The notes under the pieces are model-generated. The model made no database searches. It saw only the letters and a program-made list of their open reading frames with translations, and was not told the DNA's origin. Source: Hyphomonas sp. (GTDB lineage Bacteria > Pseudomonadota > Alphaproteobacteria > Caulobacterales > Hyphomonadaceae). Taken from it: DNA of 64,000 nucleotides. The stretch covers positions 62,001 to 126,000 of the forward strand of contig NZ_JAGYJH010000002.1 of NCBI RefSeq assembly GCF_018402285.1. Reading direction: 5' to 3'. Position numbers and translations under genes: made by a program. Shown in pieces: positions 46,776 through 55,819 of the stretch. Position 1 is the stretch's first letter. Every line of letters starts with the position of its first letter.

Positions 46776-47741
46776 ATGACCAGTAATCCCACCGTAGACG
46801 CAGTCTCCCGGCTGCTCTCCCGGCCGTCCGGCCCGCTCGGGTTTGGCACAGGACTGCTGCATTTCGTTAAGGAACCCCGCTCCGCCATTGAGTTGCTCCG
46901 CAAGGCGCATGAAGAGGGCGTGACATATTTCGACACAGCGCGCCTCTATGGCGAAGGACGCTGCGAAGCGATGGTCGGCGAAGCCTTCGCCCACATGCGG
47001 GATGACGTGCTGATTGCCACCAAGGTCGGCATCCTGCCGTCTGCGTCCGACTTCTATACCCGCGCCCGGGGCAAAGCCCGGGCTCTCCTGCGCCGCATTC
47101 CCCCCCTGCGCGCGATCGTCCCGCCGCCAACCGTGCGCTTCCCGGAGTTTTTTGTCTTCGACCGCCAGCGGATGCAGCAGAGCCTCGAGACGAGCCTCAG
47201 AGAGCTGCGCACCGATCATGTCGATGTCCTCCTCCTGCACGAATGCAAGCCGGAACATGTGCAGAGCGAAGAGGTCTGCGATTTCCTCGATCAGATGGTG
47301 CGTGAGGGCAAGACCCGCACTTACGGCATTGCGCCGGAAGCCGGTGCCATGAAGGCGATCGCGGCCAGCGGCGCCGCCTATGGCGAGGTGGCCCAGTTTG
47401 ATGCAAGCCTGCGCCCGGGCATGCCTCCGCCTGCCGCCTCCGGACCCGCGCTCGTCGTCACCCATTCCTGTCTTGGTCAGCGCTTCCAGGACCAGCTCGC
47501 CCGCCTCAAGGCGGATGCCACCCTGAAAGAGCGCTGGTCCTGCGCTCTCGGCATCGATGCGGCCGATCCCTCTGCCCTCGCGCAGGCCTATCTCGCCCAC
47601 GCGATCCAGCAGAATGCAGGCGGCCTCGTCCTTTTCTCGACAACCCGGCCCGAGCGCCTGAAGACCAATCTCGACGCCCCGGCCTGGCTCAACTCCCCTG
47701 AACGCGCCGCAGCCCTTTCCCGCCTGATGGCAGACGGGTGA
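46776..47741 (+). CDS. Aldo/keto reductase
   Basis: A 321-residue TIM-barrel enzyme. GTGLLHFVKEPRSAIELL and VTYFDTARLYGEGRCEAMVG give the catalytic Asp-Tyr region of the AKR fold, VLIATKVGIL contains the Lys, and HVDVLLLHECKPEH holds the His equivalent. It should use NADPH to reduce an aldehyde or ketone, though the C-terminal cofactor loop is not typical of the well-known groups. It is divergent from the GMC oxidoreductase and 60 bases from the free-methionine-sulfoxide reductase downstream. Physiological substrate unknown. Confidence 0.82.
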   Translation: MTSNPTVDAVSRLLSRPSGPLGFGTGLLHFVKEPRSAIELLRKAHEEGVTYFDTARLYGEGRCEAMVGEAFAHMRDDVLIATKVGILPSASDFYTRARGKARALLRRIPPLRAIVPPPTVRFPEFFVFDRQRMQQSLETSLRELRTDHVDVLLLHECKPEHVQSEEVCDFLDQMVREGKTRTYGIAPEAGAMKAIAASGAAYGEVAQFDASLRPGMPPPAASGPALVVTHSCLGQRFQDQLARLKADATLKERWSCALGIDAADPSALAQAYLAHAIQQNAGGLVLFSTTRPERLKTNLDAPAWLNSPERAAALSRLMADG

Positions 47742-47801
47742 ATGGACAAGCGTGCGCGAGCACATATCTAGGGCGTTTCAATCCATCACAAGGTGCGCCC
47801 C

Positions 47802-48269
47802 ATGGACAAGGCTGAAGCCTACCGCCAGCTCAAGGAAGAAATCGACAGCGTCGTAGCCGGGGAAACCTCCGACACCGCCCGCTATGCCTCGGCGGCCTGC
47901 CTGCTCACCCAGGCGTTCAAGCCGCGCTTCTTCTGGACCGGCTTCTACCTGGTCGATCCGCTGAAAACAGATGAGCTGGTTGTCGGCCCCTATCAGGGCA
48001 CGCTCGGCTGCCTGCGCATTCCCTTCGGCAAAGGCGTCTGCGGCCATGTCGCCGCTACGAAAGAGCCTATAATCGTGCCGGACGTGCACGAGTTTCCCGG
48101 CCATATCGCCTGCGATTCAGCCTCCAATTCGGAAATCGTCGTGCCGGTCTTCCGCGCCGATGGCAGCCTCGCGGCCGTCCTCGATGTCGACTCCTCCGAC
48201 TATGACGCCTTCGACGAGGTTGATCAGACAGGGCTCGTGGCGATCTGCGAAAGCCTACTGACCGTCTGA
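47802..48269 (+). CDS. Free methionine-(R)-sulfoxide reductase (GAF domain)
   Basis: The ATG at 47802 has AAGGTG about 7 bases upstream (the GTG 9 bases before it is in frame). The 155-residue GAF protein has the fRMsr cysteines: GCLRIPFGKGVCG and HIACDSASNSEIVVP, spaced as in the E. coli enzyme, and FFWTGFYLVD at the start of the fold. It reduces free methionine-R-sulfoxide with thioredoxin, part of oxidative stress repair in the cytoplasm. Its stop lies 15 bases inside the end of the convergent esterase gene. Confidence 0.88.
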   Translation: MDKAEAYRQLKEEIDSVVAGETSDTARYASAACLLTQAFKPRFFWTGFYLVDPLKTDELVVGPYQGTLGCLRIPFGKGVCGHVAATKEPIIVPDVHEFPGHIACDSASNSEIVVPVFRADGSLAAVLDVDSSDYDAFDEVDQTGLVAICESLLTV

Positions 48270-50255
48270 TGCCGGCTCTGATGCGGGGACAGCCTCGGCA
48301 AGAGGCTGGGGCTCCGGCGCAGGGGTTGGTAGAGACGCGGGGGCCGCAGCACTGGCATCGTCCTCAGCGGGCACTTCGGCAGGCGGGGTCAGCGGCCGCA
48401 ATACCGGTTCGGGCAGCACCTCCTTCCGCGGCGCAGCGGCAGGCGGACGCGCGGTCGCCGGTTCCCGCCGTATGACCGGCGCCGCTTCTGCGCCCGCCTC
48501 GACCGCTGGCAGGTCATCGGGCGCGACCGGTTCGGGCAGATCAGGCATAGGCGGCGGGCCTGCCATCTTCTCGATCCGCTGCAGCAGCGTCTCTTCCAGA
48601 ATGTCGAGCCGGCGCGCGCGCAGCCCCTCGATCACTCGGATGGAATGGTTGAGGTCCAGCCACACATCCCGGTCCAGGGAATAGGCGGGCCATTCAGGCA
48701 CCCCGGTTCCGTTCGGATCACCCGTGCGGGCAAAGTTCGTCCAGTAAGTCATCATCGCTTCGGTCAGCGCCATGTCTGCGTCCGTGACCTTCAGTCCGGG
48801 CAGGTGGCTGTTGAAGACGAAGGAGATTTCCGCCGCGTGGAAGGCGCCGATCGTCTGGCGCGGCGAAGGCGGCACGCGCGTGAAATGATAGAGATAGGTC
48901 GGCGCCCCGTCCTCGGCATTGCGCCGGCCGGCAAAGCGCATGTGGACCCCGAACATGTCGTCGCCCAGCATGTCGGTCGCGCCCTTGTCCCAGCTCTCCA
49001 GCGTGTTCATCCCGTAAAGCGCCTGCAGGGCCTTGGCCGGGTTCAGTCCGAACACGGAGGCAAGCGCCGCTTCGCGCTCCTCAAGGGTCCCGGTCATCTG
49101 CGGCTTCAGGACTGTCGGCGAATTGATCGCGTCATAGAACAGCGTGCCCTCGTCGGCATTGAACCCCGCAATCATCGGCAATCGTGGCACTCCGCCATCG
49201 CGGAAGGCAGCGCCAATCGGCCGGGGCAGCACCTTGCCATCCACAACCGGCAGGAAATAGGGGCTGAGGTCGGGGCGTGCTTCCGCCTGCGCGATGATTG
49301 CTGCCGCCGGAATGCTGCGCAGGTCAGCTGCGCGCGCCGCAGGCGCCACAAGCGAAGACAGGAACTCCGTGCCTGCTTCTTCGGCGCTCTTTACGCCGGG
49401 GATCACCGAGCGCTTCAGGTGCAGCGCGTTGTAAGTGCTCGCTCCGCTCTGCAGGATCACCTTGTTGAACAGGCCCTCCGAGAGAGGGCTCGCCATCAGT
49501 TCCGTGACCGACTGGGCGCCTGCGCTTTCGCCAAACACGGTCACATTGTTCGGGTCGCCCCCAAAAACGGCGATGTTCTCGCGCACCCAGTTGAGCGCCG
49601 ACACCTGGTCGAGCAGGCCGTAATTGCCCGAGGTTCCCGCGTCTGCGGTGAGGGCCGGATGGGCGAGATAGCCAAACGCACCAAGGCGGTAATTTATCGT
49701 GACGAGCACGACGCCATTTTCGACAAGGCCGTTTGCCTGATAGATGGACTGCGATCCTGAGCCGAACTGGTGTGAGCCGCCATGGATCCACACCATCACC
49801 GGCTGCAGGTCGCGGCCGCCCAGATTGGCTGTGCGGATATTGAGCGACAGGCAGTCTTCGGACTCAGGCGGCGTCTTCTGCAGTGACAGAACCACGCGCG
49901 CCATCATTCGCTCGAAGCCGGACAGGCCTACGCCTTCCAGGATGGAGTCCACAAAGCTGCCGGAGCGTTGACGGCTCTGGATGCATTCCGGGCCGTACTC
50001 CCGGGTATCGCGCGAGATTGCGCCCCATTGCGGCGGCGAGGCCGGCGGGCTCCAGCGCCTGGCCGTGGCATAGGGAATGCCGTTGAACACGATCATGTCG
50101 GGGTTGTCCCGGTCCACGCCCCCGATCACGACACCCTGATGGATGCGGACAGGCTCGGACATTTCCATCGGCTTGGGCGGCTTGCGCAGCGCGTACCAGC
50201 CATAGGCTGCGCCCGCCAGCAGGATGAACAGCACGATTAAACCAAAACGGCGCAT
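48255..50255 (-). CDS. Type B carboxylesterase with long Pro/Ala-rich C-terminal extension
   Basis: The ATG at 50255 with a GGGG ribosome site gives an N-terminal helix (RFGLIVLFILLAGAAYGWYAL) that anchors or exports the protein. The esterase core has NYRLGAFGYL, VTVFGESAGAQSVTELM with the nucleophile Ser, a Glu near FNADEGTLFYD and the His in GAFHAAEISFVF. About residues 560-666 are a disordered Pro/Ala/Glu tail (PLTPPAEVPAEDDASAAAPA), unusual for the family, which ends near 500-550. It should hydrolyse esters in the periplasm. It overlaps the convergent methionine-sulfoxide reductase by 15 bases. Confidence 0.85.
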   Translation of the reverse strand: MRRFGLIVLFILLAGAAYGWYALRKPPKPMEMSEPVRIHQGVVIGGVDRDNPDMIVFNGIPYATARRWSPPASPPQWGAISRDTREYGPECIQSRQRSGSFVDSILEGVGLSGFERMMARVVLSLQKTPPESEDCLSLNIRTANLGGRDLQPVMVWIHGGSHQFGSGSQSIYQANGLVENGVVLVTINYRLGAFGYLAHPALTADAGTSGNYGLLDQVSALNWVRENIAVFGGDPNNVTVFGESAGAQSVTELMASPLSEGLFNKVILQSGASTYNALHLKRSVIPGVKSAEEAGTEFLSSLVAPAARAADLRSIPAAAIIAQAEARPDLSPYFLPVVDGKVLPRPIGAAFRDGGVPRLPMIAGFNADEGTLFYDAINSPTVLKPQMTGTLEEREAALASVFGLNPAKALQALYGMNTLESWDKGATDMLGDDMFGVHMRFAGRRNAEDGAPTYLYHFTRVPPSPRQTIGAFHAAEISFVFNSHLPGLKVTDADMALTEAMMTYWTNFARTGDPNGTGVPEWPAYSLDRDVWLDLNHSIRVIEGLRARRLDILEETLLQRIEKMAGPPPMPDLPEPVAPDDLPAVEAGAEAAPVIRREPATARPPAAAPRKEVLPEPVLRPLTPPAEVPAEDDASAAAPASLPTPAPEPQPLAEAVPASEPASDGQ

Positions 50256-50320
50256 CGCCGGACCCCGCAAAACTCGAATCTGTTGCCATCATAGCGGCCC
50301 GGCCGGGCGATGGCTAACCC

Positions 50321-51442
50321 CTAACAACCGCGCAGGTTCAGCGTGTCCAGCGTCCGCACGGTTGCCCCGGTCAGGTCGGCAACCGGCTCGATGCCGCAGG
50401 CCATCCGGATAAAGCCTTCGGGCACCTTGTCGCCCCAGCGCACGCGGCATTCAGCGGCCGAATGCACGCCGCCAAAACTTGTTGCCGGCGTAATCAGGGG
50501 ATGGCGCTCAATGAACTGTTCGGCGAGGAGCCGGCTCGGCAGGCAGAAGCTGACAATCGGTCCGTACCCGCTCATCTGCTTGCGCGCGACGCCGTGCGCA
50601 GGGTCGGTCGCCAGCCCCGGATAGCGCAGCCCCGTCACGCCTTCGATGCCCGAAAGCGCATTCGCAACGGCCAGCGCATTGGCGTTCGCCCGCGCCACGC
50701 GCAGCTCCAGCGTGGCAAGGCCCCGGTGCAGAAGGTAGGCATCAAACGGGCTGCAGATCGCCCCGCCCAGCCGCCGCCAGGTCTTCAGCGGCGCCATCAG
50801 CGAAGGGTCGCGGCTCGCCACATGCCCGGCCAGAATGTCCGAATGCCCCGCCATCGCCTTGGTGTCGGCCATGATCGTAAAGTCCGCGCCGAGATCCAGC
50901 GGCCGCTGGCAGAGCGGCGTTGCGGTCGTGTTGTCCACCGCCAGCAGCGCACCCGCCGCCTTGGCATTGCGTGCCAGCTTGGCGAGGTCGCACACTTCAA
51001 GCCCCGGATTGGACGGGGTTTCGGCCAGCACCAGCTTCACGCCGGTCAGGTCGGCCTGCGCCATCTCCGCCGTGGGGCAGGTAGCCATCTCGATGCCCAG
51101 CGGCGCAAAGTACGTCTCCAGCAACGCGCGGGCATTGTAATAGCCGTCCGCATGCACCAGCACCCGGTCGCCTGGCTTCAGCTGGGCGTAGAACACCGCC
51201 GCAATCGCGGCCATCCCAGACGGGAAAAGCACGGCCTCGGCGTCTTCCAGCAGGCCAATCTCGGCCTCCACTTCCTCAACGGTCGGGTTGCCATAGCGGC
51301 CATACACATGGCTCGCCAGCGGGTCGCCCGGCAGATGGAAGGTGGTCGAGGCCACAATGGGCAGGGCGACAGGATCGCCCTTCTGCAGGCTTTCGCCCCG
51401 CCGGTGAAGCAGGCGCGAAATGGGGGAGAGGTCTTCAGCCAA
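50321..51442 (-). CDS. PLP-dependent Cys/Met metabolism enzyme (cystathionine gamma-synthase/lyase family)
   Basis: The core is clear: YGRYGNPTVEEVEAEIGLLE, FPSGMAAIAAV, the PLP-lysine in DTKAMAGHSDILAG and TWRRLGGAICSPFDAYLLHR, and the substrate-binding Arg near the end. I place the start at TTG 51442, which overlaps the GST stop; the next upstream ATG would overlap GST by about 95 bases and encode only GST shadow residues. Members make or break the C-gamma-S bond of cystathionine, or act as lyases on methionine. The sequence does not separate the choices. It is cotranscribed with GST. Confidence 0.85.
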   Translation of the reverse strand: MAEDLSPISRLLHRRGESLQKGDPVALPIVASTTFHLPGDPLASHVYGRYGNPTVEEVEAEIGLLEDAEAVLFPSGMAAIAAVFYAQLKPGDRVLVHADGYYNARALLETYFAPLGIEMATCPTAEMAQADLTGVKLVLAETPSNPGLEVCDLAKLARNAKAAGALLAVDNTTATPLCQRPLDLGADFTIMADTKAMAGHSDILAGHVASRDPSLMAPLKTWRRLGGAICSPFDAYLLHRGLATLELRVARANANALAVANALSGIEGVTGLRYPGLATDPAHGVARKQMSGYGPIVSFCLPSRLLAEQFIERHPLITPATSFGGVHSAAECRVRWGDKVPEGFIRMACGIEPVADLTGATVRTLDTLNLRGC

Positions 51443-52430
51443 GTATGTCTGCTCCAGGTCCGATAAGCCGCGCCAGCCCGGCGCGCGTGTCAGCGTCCAG
51501 CCGCTGCCACTCCTCGCGCAGGCTCGCAAGACACTTCACCTGATATTTGAACACGCCCTGCTCATACCAGCCCCCTTCGATCATCAGCGAAAAGGTCTCC
51601 GCCCCCGCCTCAATGGCTTTGGTATTCGCCAGAAGGAAGGGCAGGTAGGTGTCCCCCGCCTGCGCCAGCAGCCTGGTGATGGCCGGGCTCGCCAGCGCCG
51701 CTTCGGCGCCGGCCCAGTCCCCGCCAATCCCGCTGGCATCATCGGCATGGTCCAGCCAGCGATAGAGGTAAGGCACAGCCTCCCGCATCCATGCCATCGG
51801 CGTCGGGTCATAGCTCATCACCTTGAGCTGGCCATAAAAGGCAAGATCGGCGAGCGAGATCCGGTCCCCGAACAGGAAACGCCCTGGCCCGAGCGCCATC
51901 TCCTGCAGCGCCGCGCAGCTGCGCTTCCAGCTCGCTTCGATCACCGGCGCCGTCTCCGGCGTACACCCCACCAGCGCCATCCGCGAAATCTGCCGCGCAC
52001 GGATCACGGCGGCCGTATTCTCCACCGTTTCCAGCCCGGCATTCGGCATCGAATCATACATCAGCCAGTTGGCGCACCATTCCTGATCGGCCTCATAGAA
52101 CCACCGATAATGGAACATCGCCTTCATGAACCATTCGTCGGCCATGTCCTCCAGCAGCAGGCACACAAAGCGCGATGCCGCGTCCTCCGGCACCAGCGCG
52201 CGCCCTTCCCCCTCAATGGAGAGGAGGAAGGGCGTTGAATCGTTCGTCCAGCTGCCATCAGGTTTGCAGACTACGGGGATCACCTGCGCCTTGACATTCG
52301 GCATGATCACGCCGCGCTCCTCGCCCGTCATCCCGGTCCAGCTGTGCGGCAAACGCTTCGCCCGGAGCGCCGCGCGCACTTTCAGGGAGTATGGAGACCC
52401 CAGCGCGCCATAGACTTCATACCCGCTCAT
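51435..52430 (-). CDS. Glutathione S-transferase family protein
   Basis: ATG 52430 overlaps the stop of the DUF1330 gene (ATGA). The N-terminal thioredoxin fold reads VYGALGSPYSLKVRAALRAK, with SPYS at the site of the catalytic Ser/Cys, then VIPVVCKPDGSWTNDSTPFL, the cis-Pro and gamma-Glu site. The C-terminal helical domain is long, ending with LFGDRISLADLAFYGQL, the conserved N-capping/Asp motif. At 331 residues it is longer than the usual 200-230, with 100 extra residues at the end. It may detoxify or act in a redox pathway; the glutathione substrate is not known. Confidence 0.84.
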   Translation of the reverse strand: MSGYEVYGALGSPYSLKVRAALRAKRLPHSWTGMTGEERGVIMPNVKAQVIPVVCKPDGSWTNDSTPFLLSIEGEGRALVPEDAASRFVCLLLEDMADEWFMKAMFHYRWFYEADQEWCANWLMYDSMPNAGLETVENTAAVIRARQISRMALVGCTPETAPVIEASWKRSCAALQEMALGPGRFLFGDRISLADLAFYGQLKVMSYDPTPMAWMREAVPYLYRWLDHADDASGIGGDWAGAEAALASPAITRLLAQAGDTYLPFLLANTKAIEAGAETFSLMIEGGWYEQGVFKYQVKCLASLREEWQRLDADTRAGLARLIGPGADILG

Positions 52431-52849
52431 TGCTTCTCCCCATTCACCCATGTCGGCCGCGTCACGATCAGCTCCTGGCAGAGCAGCCCCGCCTCGCGGT
52501 GACGCGCCATGTCCTTGTAGTCCTTGTGGTTCAGCGTTGCGATGAAAGCCTGCCGGCTCGGAAAGTGGTTCACCAGAACCGCGTCCCAGTCCCCGTTGCC
52601 AATGAAAAACCGCTCCGTATCCCCCAGCAGCAGCGTCGTCCCGCCCACTTCGGCGGCTGCCACCGTAAAGGCTTCCGAATAACGCATATACGCATCCCGC
52701 CCGCTGATCTTCTCGCCATATTCCGGGTCTTCGGGGCGATACTCCGCCTTCACCTTGAACTTCAGGATGTTCACCTGCGCAACCGGCCCGTCATACGGGT
52801 CATCCCGGAACGCGCGGAACTGGTCGGCCGTCGGCTGAAAGGCGGGCAT
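52427..52849 (-). CDS. DUF1330 domain protein
   Basis: A 140-residue ferredoxin-like protein: VAQVNILKFK, a Tyr/Arg-rich middle AYMRYSEAFTVAAAEVGG and WDAVLVNHFPSRQAFIATL, the DUF1330 pattern where residues of strand ends form a binding surface. No catalytic motif is recognised. It lies in an operon with NUDIX upstream (3-base gap) and GST downstream (overlap), so it may be a small-molecule binding partner. Function unknown. Confidence 0.8.
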   Translation of the reverse strand: MPAFQPTADQFRAFRDDPYDGPVAQVNILKFKVKAEYRPEDPEYGEKISGRDAYMRYSEAFTVAAAEVGGTTLLLGDTERFFIGNGDWDAVLVNHFPSRQAFIATLNHKDYKDMARHREAGLLCQELIVTRPTWVNGEKQ

Positions 52850-52852
52850 GGC

Positions 52853-53422
52853 TTACTCCTTGGGGCGATGGTGGGGGTGTTTGGAAAAATACCGCTCGGC
52901 ATAGAAAAGCGCCGCCGCATGCAGCGCGTGCTGCACAGGCTGGTTACCGTATTCCAGGAACTCCGTATACGGCATTTCAAGAACCTCGATCTCCTCGTTG
53001 GGGTCAAGATCCCGGCTCGCGCCGGGCGTGCTGCCAAGGGCAAGGTAATAGTGCAACATATTGTCCTGCGTGGCCGGGTTGGGATGGCACGCGCCCACCC
53101 ACACCATCTCGCGGGCAACATAACCGGTTTCCTCACGCAGCTCCCGGGCGCCGACAGCTGCCCAGTCCGTCTCGCCCGGATCAGACGCTCCGCCCGGCAG
53201 CCCCACCATCACCGCCCGCGCCGCATGCCGGTACTCGCGCACCAGCACGACATTGCCCGCATCCGTCACCGGGATCACCGTCACCCATTCTGCCAGTTCA
53301 ATGACATGATAGCTCTCGACAATATGCCCGTCCTCCCGGGCGCAGCGGTCGGTGCGCAGGCCCATGAAGCGATCCTTCATCACCTGCTGTGAGGACAGGA
53401 TTTTCCACGGTTTGATGCTCAT
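52853..53422 (-). CDS. NUDIX hydrolase
   Basis: A 189-residue protein with the full Nudix box, GASDPGETDWAAVGARELRE followed by ETG, containing the Glu residues that hold the metal; upstream, LVREYRHAARAVMVGLPGG resembles ADP-ribose pyrophosphatases. It should hydrolyse a nucleoside diphosphate linked to another group. The start overlaps the stop of the DPP4 gene (ATGA). The exact substrate (ADP-ribose, NADH or similar) is unknown. Confidence 0.87.
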   Translation of the reverse strand: MSIKPWKILSSQQVMKDRFMGLRTDRCAREDGHIVESYHVIELAEWVTVIPVTDAGNVVLVREYRHAARAVMVGLPGGASDPGETDWAAVGARELREETGYVAREMVWVGACHPNPATQDNMLHYYLALGSTPGASRDLDPNEEIEVLEMPYTEFLEYGNQPVQHALHAAALFYAERYFSKHPHHRPKE

Positions 53423-55788
53423 TCGGCCGGGATCTTCAGGTGCCGCTCCAGGAAATCCAGCCGCGTGCGCATCAGGTGAACCTGCAACGCTTCGCCCTGG
53501 ATGCCATGGCGCTGGCCCGGATAAGTCATCAACTCGAAAGGCTGGCTGCGCGCCTGCAGCTCCGCCATCAGGCGGGTCGTGTTGTCAAACGTCACATTAT
53601 CGTCTGCCATCCCGTGGATCAGCAGCAGGGGCCCGGTCAGCCCGTCAAGGTGCGCAAACACGCTGGAGGCGTGATAGCCGTCAGGGTTGAGCTGCGGCGT
53701 GCTCATGTATCGCTCCGTATAGAACGTATCATAGAGCGACCAGTCGGTGACCGACGCGCCCGCAATCGCAGCCGCAAACGTGCCTTCTGGCGCCTGCGCC
53801 GCCGTCATCAGCGTCATGTACCCGCCATAGCTCCAGCCCTGGATGGCGATGCGGCCTGCGTCCACGAAGGGCTGCTCTTTCAGCCACGCCACGCCCGCCA
53901 GCTGGTCGCGCACTTCCGGTCCGCCCGTCAGAAGATGGATGACATCCTCAAACCGCTTGCCCCGGTTCCAGCTGCCGCGATTGTCAAGGCGGAACACGAT
54001 ATAGCCAGCATGGGTATAGAACTGGTCGCCCAGCGGCCGCCAGTCATTGGACACACGCTGCACATGCGGCCCGCCATACACTTCTACGATCACAGGATAC
54101 TTCTTCGCAGGGTCAAATCCCGGCGGCTTCTGGATCGAATAGTAAAGCGTTTGCCCATCTTCTGCCTTCAACGTTCCGAATTCCGGCACGGTGTGGGAGG
54201 AAAGGAAAGGCGCATACGGATGGCTTGCATTCAGTGCGTTCTCGTTGATCCACGCCACGCGCGTGCCGTCTGCCTTGTAGAGCGCCGTCTGCGGCGGCTG
54301 CGTGGGGGAGGAGAAAGTGCCGACATAACTCTTGGCGCCCGCGCCCATGGCAATGCTCCAGCTGCCCCCTTCCGGCGTAATCCGCCGCACTTCCGGGCAT
54401 TCCTGCATCATGCGCGCCGACCCGGGCGCCGTGTCGATACAGGCAGTGTCCGGCACCCGCGCCGCGCCCCTGGCCGCAACCTCGCGGTCGCTCCAGCCCA
54501 GCGGCACGGCATAAAGATGCCGCTCCAGAGGGGTATCCCTGAAGCCGGTGAAATAGATCGTCTGTGTCTCAGGATCAAACCCGGAAATATCGTTCACCAC
54601 CCAGTTCCCGAAAGTCACCTGCCGCATTTCGCCATTCGAGGCATTTCGCCAGTAGATGTGGCGATACCCGTCCAGCTCATGGGTCACCAGAATGCCGCCA
54701 TCGGGCAGGGCCAGGAAATCATTTGTCAGGTTCACCCACCGCGCCTGTTCCTCCGTAAACGGAGACCAGATGCGCCAGGGCAGGCCATCGGTGCGGTTGA
54801 AGCGGATTTCCGTCTGCGCCCGGTTCACGGTCTGGAACCACAGGCTTCCATGCGCCCAGTTCACGCGCGCCAGATAGGTGTCGGGCCCCACAGAACTGAT
54901 CTTGCGCGTAGTGTCCTCTTTCAGGTCAGCCACCCAGAGCCCCACCTTCGCATTTGGCCGCCCCGCGCGCGGATAGCGCTGGTTGATCACGGTTACTTCC
55001 TCGGCCGCAATGTCAAAGCGCGGAATGATGTCCACCCCGCTCTCGTCCACTTCGGTAAAGGCGATGTAGCGCTCGTCCGCGCTCCACCAGTAGCCCGTGT
55101 AGCGGTTCATCTCTTCCTGCGCGACAAACTCGGCCACGCCATAGCCGATGGCCTTGTCGGGCTGCGCCTCGGGCGAAATCCGCGTTTCTGTGCCGCTCGC
55201 CAGATCGATGGAATAAAGTGCCCCGTCCCGGATGAAGCTCACATGATTGCCGCGAGGCGACACCTTGGCGTCATACTCAAACCCGTCTGTCCGGGTCAGG
55301 CGCCGGGTTTCCGGCCCGTCATTCTTGAGCGTCACAAGATGAATGTCCCCGCCCGCCGGCACGATGATCGTGTCCGCCGTGCCCCAGGCATAATCGGCAA
55401 TGCCGCGCACGCCCGCGATCCGCTTTCGCTCGCGCAGGGCCTTTTCTTCTTCGGAGAGTTCCGCCTCTGCCGGGTCCACCGCCGTGGAGTCCACCAGCAT
55501 CGACTGCGCACCGCTCGCCACGTCGAACTGCCAGAGATCGTAGCGTGCGCTTTCTTCCGCCCTGGGTTTCAGGAAGGTCACGCGGCGCCCATCGGGCGAG
55601 AATTTCACCGCCCGCGGCGCGCTGCCGGCAAGGGAGGGGGAGGCAAAGAGGCGTTCCGGCGTCAGCCGGGGAGCGTCAGTCATGGAAACGGGGTCCTTGG
55701 CCGGTTGGGGCGCCTCGTCTGCATGGGTAATGCAGGCGGCAAGCGATAAAGAGGCGGCAAAGGCCGCAAGAAAGAAGAGGCGTCTCAT
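53419..55788 (-). CDS. Dipeptidyl-peptidase IV family serine peptidase (S9B), lipoprotein
   Basis: The ATG at 55788 gives RRLFFLAAFAASLSLAAC, a lipoprotein signal with LAAC lipobox; the longer frame is not used. A beta-propeller domain (about 50-490) is followed by an alpha/beta hydrolase. The DPP4 double-Glu motif is AQEEMNRYTGYWWS, the nucleophile GWSYGGYMTLM, the Asp in HGMADDNVTFD and the His in YPGQRHGIQ. At 788 residues it has family length. It removes X-Pro dipeptides from peptides in the periplasm or at the cell surface. A cotranscribed NUDIX gene follows. Confidence 0.92.
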   Translation of the reverse strand: MRRLFFLAAFAASLSLAACITHADEAPQPAKDPVSMTDAPRLTPERLFASPSLAGSAPRAVKFSPDGRRVTFLKPRAEESARYDLWQFDVASGAQSMLVDSTAVDPAEAELSEEEKALRERKRIAGVRGIADYAWGTADTIIVPAGGDIHLVTLKNDGPETRRLTRTDGFEYDAKVSPRGNHVSFIRDGALYSIDLASGTETRISPEAQPDKAIGYGVAEFVAQEEMNRYTGYWWSADERYIAFTEVDESGVDIIPRFDIAAEEVTVINQRYPRAGRPNAKVGLWVADLKEDTTRKISSVGPDTYLARVNWAHGSLWFQTVNRAQTEIRFNRTDGLPWRIWSPFTEEQARWVNLTNDFLALPDGGILVTHELDGYRHIYWRNASNGEMRQVTFGNWVVNDISGFDPETQTIYFTGFRDTPLERHLYAVPLGWSDREVAARGAARVPDTACIDTAPGSARMMQECPEVRRITPEGGSWSIAMGAGAKSYVGTFSSPTQPPQTALYKADGTRVAWINENALNASHPYAPFLSSHTVPEFGTLKAEDGQTLYYSIQKPPGFDPAKKYPVIVEVYGGPHVQRVSNDWRPLGDQFYTHAGYIVFRLDNRGSWNRGKRFEDVIHLLTGGPEVRDQLAGVAWLKEQPFVDAGRIAIQGWSYGGYMTLMTAAQAPEGTFAAAIAGASVTDWSLYDTFYTERYMSTPQLNPDGYHASSVFAHLDGLTGPLLLIHGMADDNVTFDNTTRLMAELQARSQPFELMTYPGQRHGIQGEALQVHLMRTRLDFLERHLKIPAE

Positions 55789-55819
55789 GGCGCCGACACT
55801 AGCCCGGATTCCGGGCTTG

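Noticed and set aside
53440-55749. Plus-strand 769-residue frame opposite the DPP4 gene
   Set aside because: Very long but rich in His/Arg/Pro without any motif; DPP4 on the other strand has all its catalytic motifs.
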